Both the position numbers and the translations under genes were made by a program. Positions 62,000 to 64,000 of a stretch of 64,000 bases of DNA are shown in pieces. The notes beneath the pieces are model-generated. The model saw only the letters and a program-made list of their open reading frames with translations. It did no database searches and was not told the origin of the DNA. Position 1 is the stretch's first letter; each line of letters begins with the position of its first letter. Source of the stretch: Voacanga thouarsii (lineage: Eukaryota; Streptophyta; Magnoliopsida; Gentianales; Apocynaceae); assembly GCA_026120185.1 (NCBI GenBank), contig JANUWF010001491.1, forward strand, positions 2,418,001 to 2,482,000. The letters are read 5' to 3'.

Positions 62000-64000
62000 C
62001 AAAGACTAAGAAAGTTCACAAATGCCTATCCTTATGACATCTAAGTGTTTATGAAACACTTTTTCTGTTAAATTCTTGGTAAAAGGATCCGCCAGATTGT
62101 TGACAAAGGAAATCTGATTGACCATAACCTCCCATTTCTGGATGATCTCCCGGATGAGGTGATATTTCATCTCTATGTGCTTGCCCTTCCTATGGTTTCA
62201 AGGTTCCCTAGATTGTGATATTGCTCCAGTGTTGTCATAATAAATCGTGACAGGACTATCCATATGTGGTACTACTCCAAGTTTTGTGAAGAACTTTCAG
62301 AGCCACACAGTTTCTTTAGAAGCTTCTCAAGCAGCAACGTGCTCAGCTTCCATGGTAGAATTAGTAATATATGATTGCTTAATACTTCTTTATGAAATAG
62401 CTCCTCCAAACAAAGTGAAGACATATCCACTAGTGGACTTTCTTTCATCTTTATCCATTTAGAGGTCTGAGTCATGTAACCGGTAGGAATCAAATTATTA
62501 GCATGATATACAAGCATATAATATCTCGTTTCCTTAAGATATTTGAGTAAATGCTTTACGGCTTGCCAGTGAGCTTCCCCTAGATTTGATTGATATTAAC
62601 TAACCATGTCTACTACAAAGCAGATATCTGGCCTAATACAAAGTATAGCATATATGAGACTTTTCACAGTCGAAGCATAAGGGATCCTGCTCATTTTCTG
62701 TTGGTCTTCCTGTGTTTGAGGACACTGCTTGGAAGATAAGGATAATCTATGTCTAAAGGGTATAATAGCCCTTTTACATTGATCCATGTTGTACTTGACC
62801 AATATCTTATCAATATAGACAGATTGGGATAAGCCTAATATTCTTTACTTCCTATCTCTAAGAAGCTTAATATCTAGAACGTAGCTCACTTCTCCCATGT
62901 CTTTTATGCTAAATTGACTAGATAGCCAAACCTTAATGGATGACAATGCCCCTACATTATTTCCAATGAGTAGAATATCATCTATATAAAGCACCAAGAA
63001 AATCATTTTGTCACTGTCTAATTTCCTATACACACATAGTTCATCCACGTTTTGAATGAAACCATAAGCTTTCCCAGTTTCATTAAAATGTATGTTCTAT
63101 ATTCGTGACGCTTACTTAAGTCTATAGATGGACTTCTTAAGCTTACAGACCATTTGTTCTTGACCTTTAGCAACAAAAACTTTTGGCTCGGACATATAAA
63201 TATCTTCTCTAAGATAGTCATTTAAGAAGGCCATCTTGACATCCATATGCCATATCTCGTAGTCATAGTGACATGCGATGGCTAAGAGAATACGGATAGA
63301 CTTAAGCATGGCTACTAATGAAAAGGTTTCCTTATAATCGATCCCTTCTTTCTAACTATAACCTTTAGCAACTAACCTTGCTTTATAGGTTTCAATCTTT
63401 CCATCCACACCTCTCTTCCTCTTGTATACCCACTAACACCCAATGGATTTTATCCCATCAGGCGCATTGACAAGATCCTAGGCCTGATTGAAGTACATGG
63501 ACTCAATCTCGACATTCATAGCTAGTTGCCATTTGTCTACATCAGCATCAACAATGTCCTCTTTGTATCTGGTGGGATCTTATTCTTGATGATCAGAGAT
63601 TAGATCATAGATCTCTCTAGTCCACTTTTCTGGAACTCTTGTGATCCTCCTACTACGACGAGGTTTAGATTGTATAGGAATATCCGATAGTGTTTCTCTC
63701 GGCTCCTCGATTTGGGTGTTAGAAATACCTTAAGTTAAATCAGTGACCAACGTCTCTTTTAACTCTATTCCACTTGAACCTGTGGTGAATGTAACTTATT
63801 CATTCTCTAAGTATCTAGCATTAGTACTAACAAGTACCTTATGCTCTTGAGGATGATAGAAATGTCCACCTCTCGTTCCTTTTGGATATCCAACGGAGTA
63901 ATATAACTCTGATCTTAGTTCTAGCTTACTTTCTTTTGTCAGCATATTAGTTGGACAACCCTATATCTTGAGATAGTTCAGATTGGGCTTTCGTTCAATC
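62000..64000 (-). pseudogene. pol pseudogene of element F, partial
   Basis: Minus-strand segments from right to left: integrase C-terminal and linker (64000-63600; a frame giving YPKGTRGGHFYHPQEH near 63850), reverse transcriptase (MLKSIRILLAIACHYDYEI at 63309; YIDD active-site box near 62975), then the thumb/connection (SRIPYASTVKSLIYAILCIR near 62690), and RNase H (NSTMEAEHVAA near 62350; YYDNTGAISQSREP near 62230). Stops and frameshifts (for example after AEHVAA and at 62845) break the frame. Confidence 0.85.

Larger units (their letters stand above)
60188..64000 (-). mobile_element. Ty1-copia element F (family A) on the minus strand, partial
   Basis: Its 3' LTR (60188-61982) and downstream part of pol run off the right edge of the window. 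The insertion point is ACTCT (60183-60187) within the 3' LTR of element G; the matching duplication would lie outside. It belongs to the same family as element A by LTR and protein similarity. Confidence 0.85.

Overview
This window looks like chromosomal DNA of a flowering plant, probably a eudicot. It is AT-rich, carries a GT-AG intron, and consists almost entirely of nested plant transposable elements (TEs): Ty1-copia elements of the Angela/BARE type, long LTR-like elements of gypsy style, and hAT and CACTA remnants. I can support only one intact cellular gene: a two-exon NOSIP-family RING/U-box ubiquitin ligase on the minus strand (52321-54216). There are no rRNA, standard tRNA or CRISPR loci. 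Species cannot be named from the sequence.

Layout. 1-1052: unassigned DNA ending in a small CACTA-type element. 1056-20270: a nest up to four levels deep. A broken 'family D' copy (1056-1150, 3003-3151, 10853-11159) holds a solo copia LTR (family A, 1151-3002), a complete D copy (3152-10847) that itself contains a 'family C' element (4691-8948), and abuts a second D-like unit (11160-20270). That unit contains another C element (11895-17510), which contains a solo family B LTR (12610-14139). 20638-25008: a third C element, inverted. 25533-25840: a small hAT-like element. 25930-26159: the end of a degraded coding sequence, split by the next element and resuming after 44857. 26160-44857: a full-length but decayed copia element A, with a full-length copia element B (30443-38948) inserted at its gag/protease junction and an unrelated solo LTR (43326-44390) inserted in its 3' LTR. 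46200-49417: a decayed hAT transposase on the minus strand with a tandemly duplicated C-terminal part. 50990-51062: an AATAT microsatellite. 52321-54216: the NOSIP gene. 54575-60187: copia element G, starting about 360 bp upstream of the NOSIP start codon. 60188-64000: 3' LTR and part of pol of a minus-strand family A copia element, inserted into the 3' LTR of G and running off the window.

Most insertions are bounded by direct 5-bp target duplications read in the sequence (ATTAG, AAAGT, CAGTA, GCCTC, AGATG, CAACT, CAGTT), so their order of arrival can be reconstructed. All TE proteins carry stops, frameshifts or lost catalytic residues; none looks active. The most useful second-look items are a terminal sequence module shared by the C and D families, a tRNA-like (A box plus B box) segment kept in all three C copies, a GC-rich CCGG-type module shared by element A and the unrelated solo LTR inside it, the inverted ends of the 11160-20270 unit, and the duplicated hAT C-terminus. 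I found no convincing new enzymatic or defence system.
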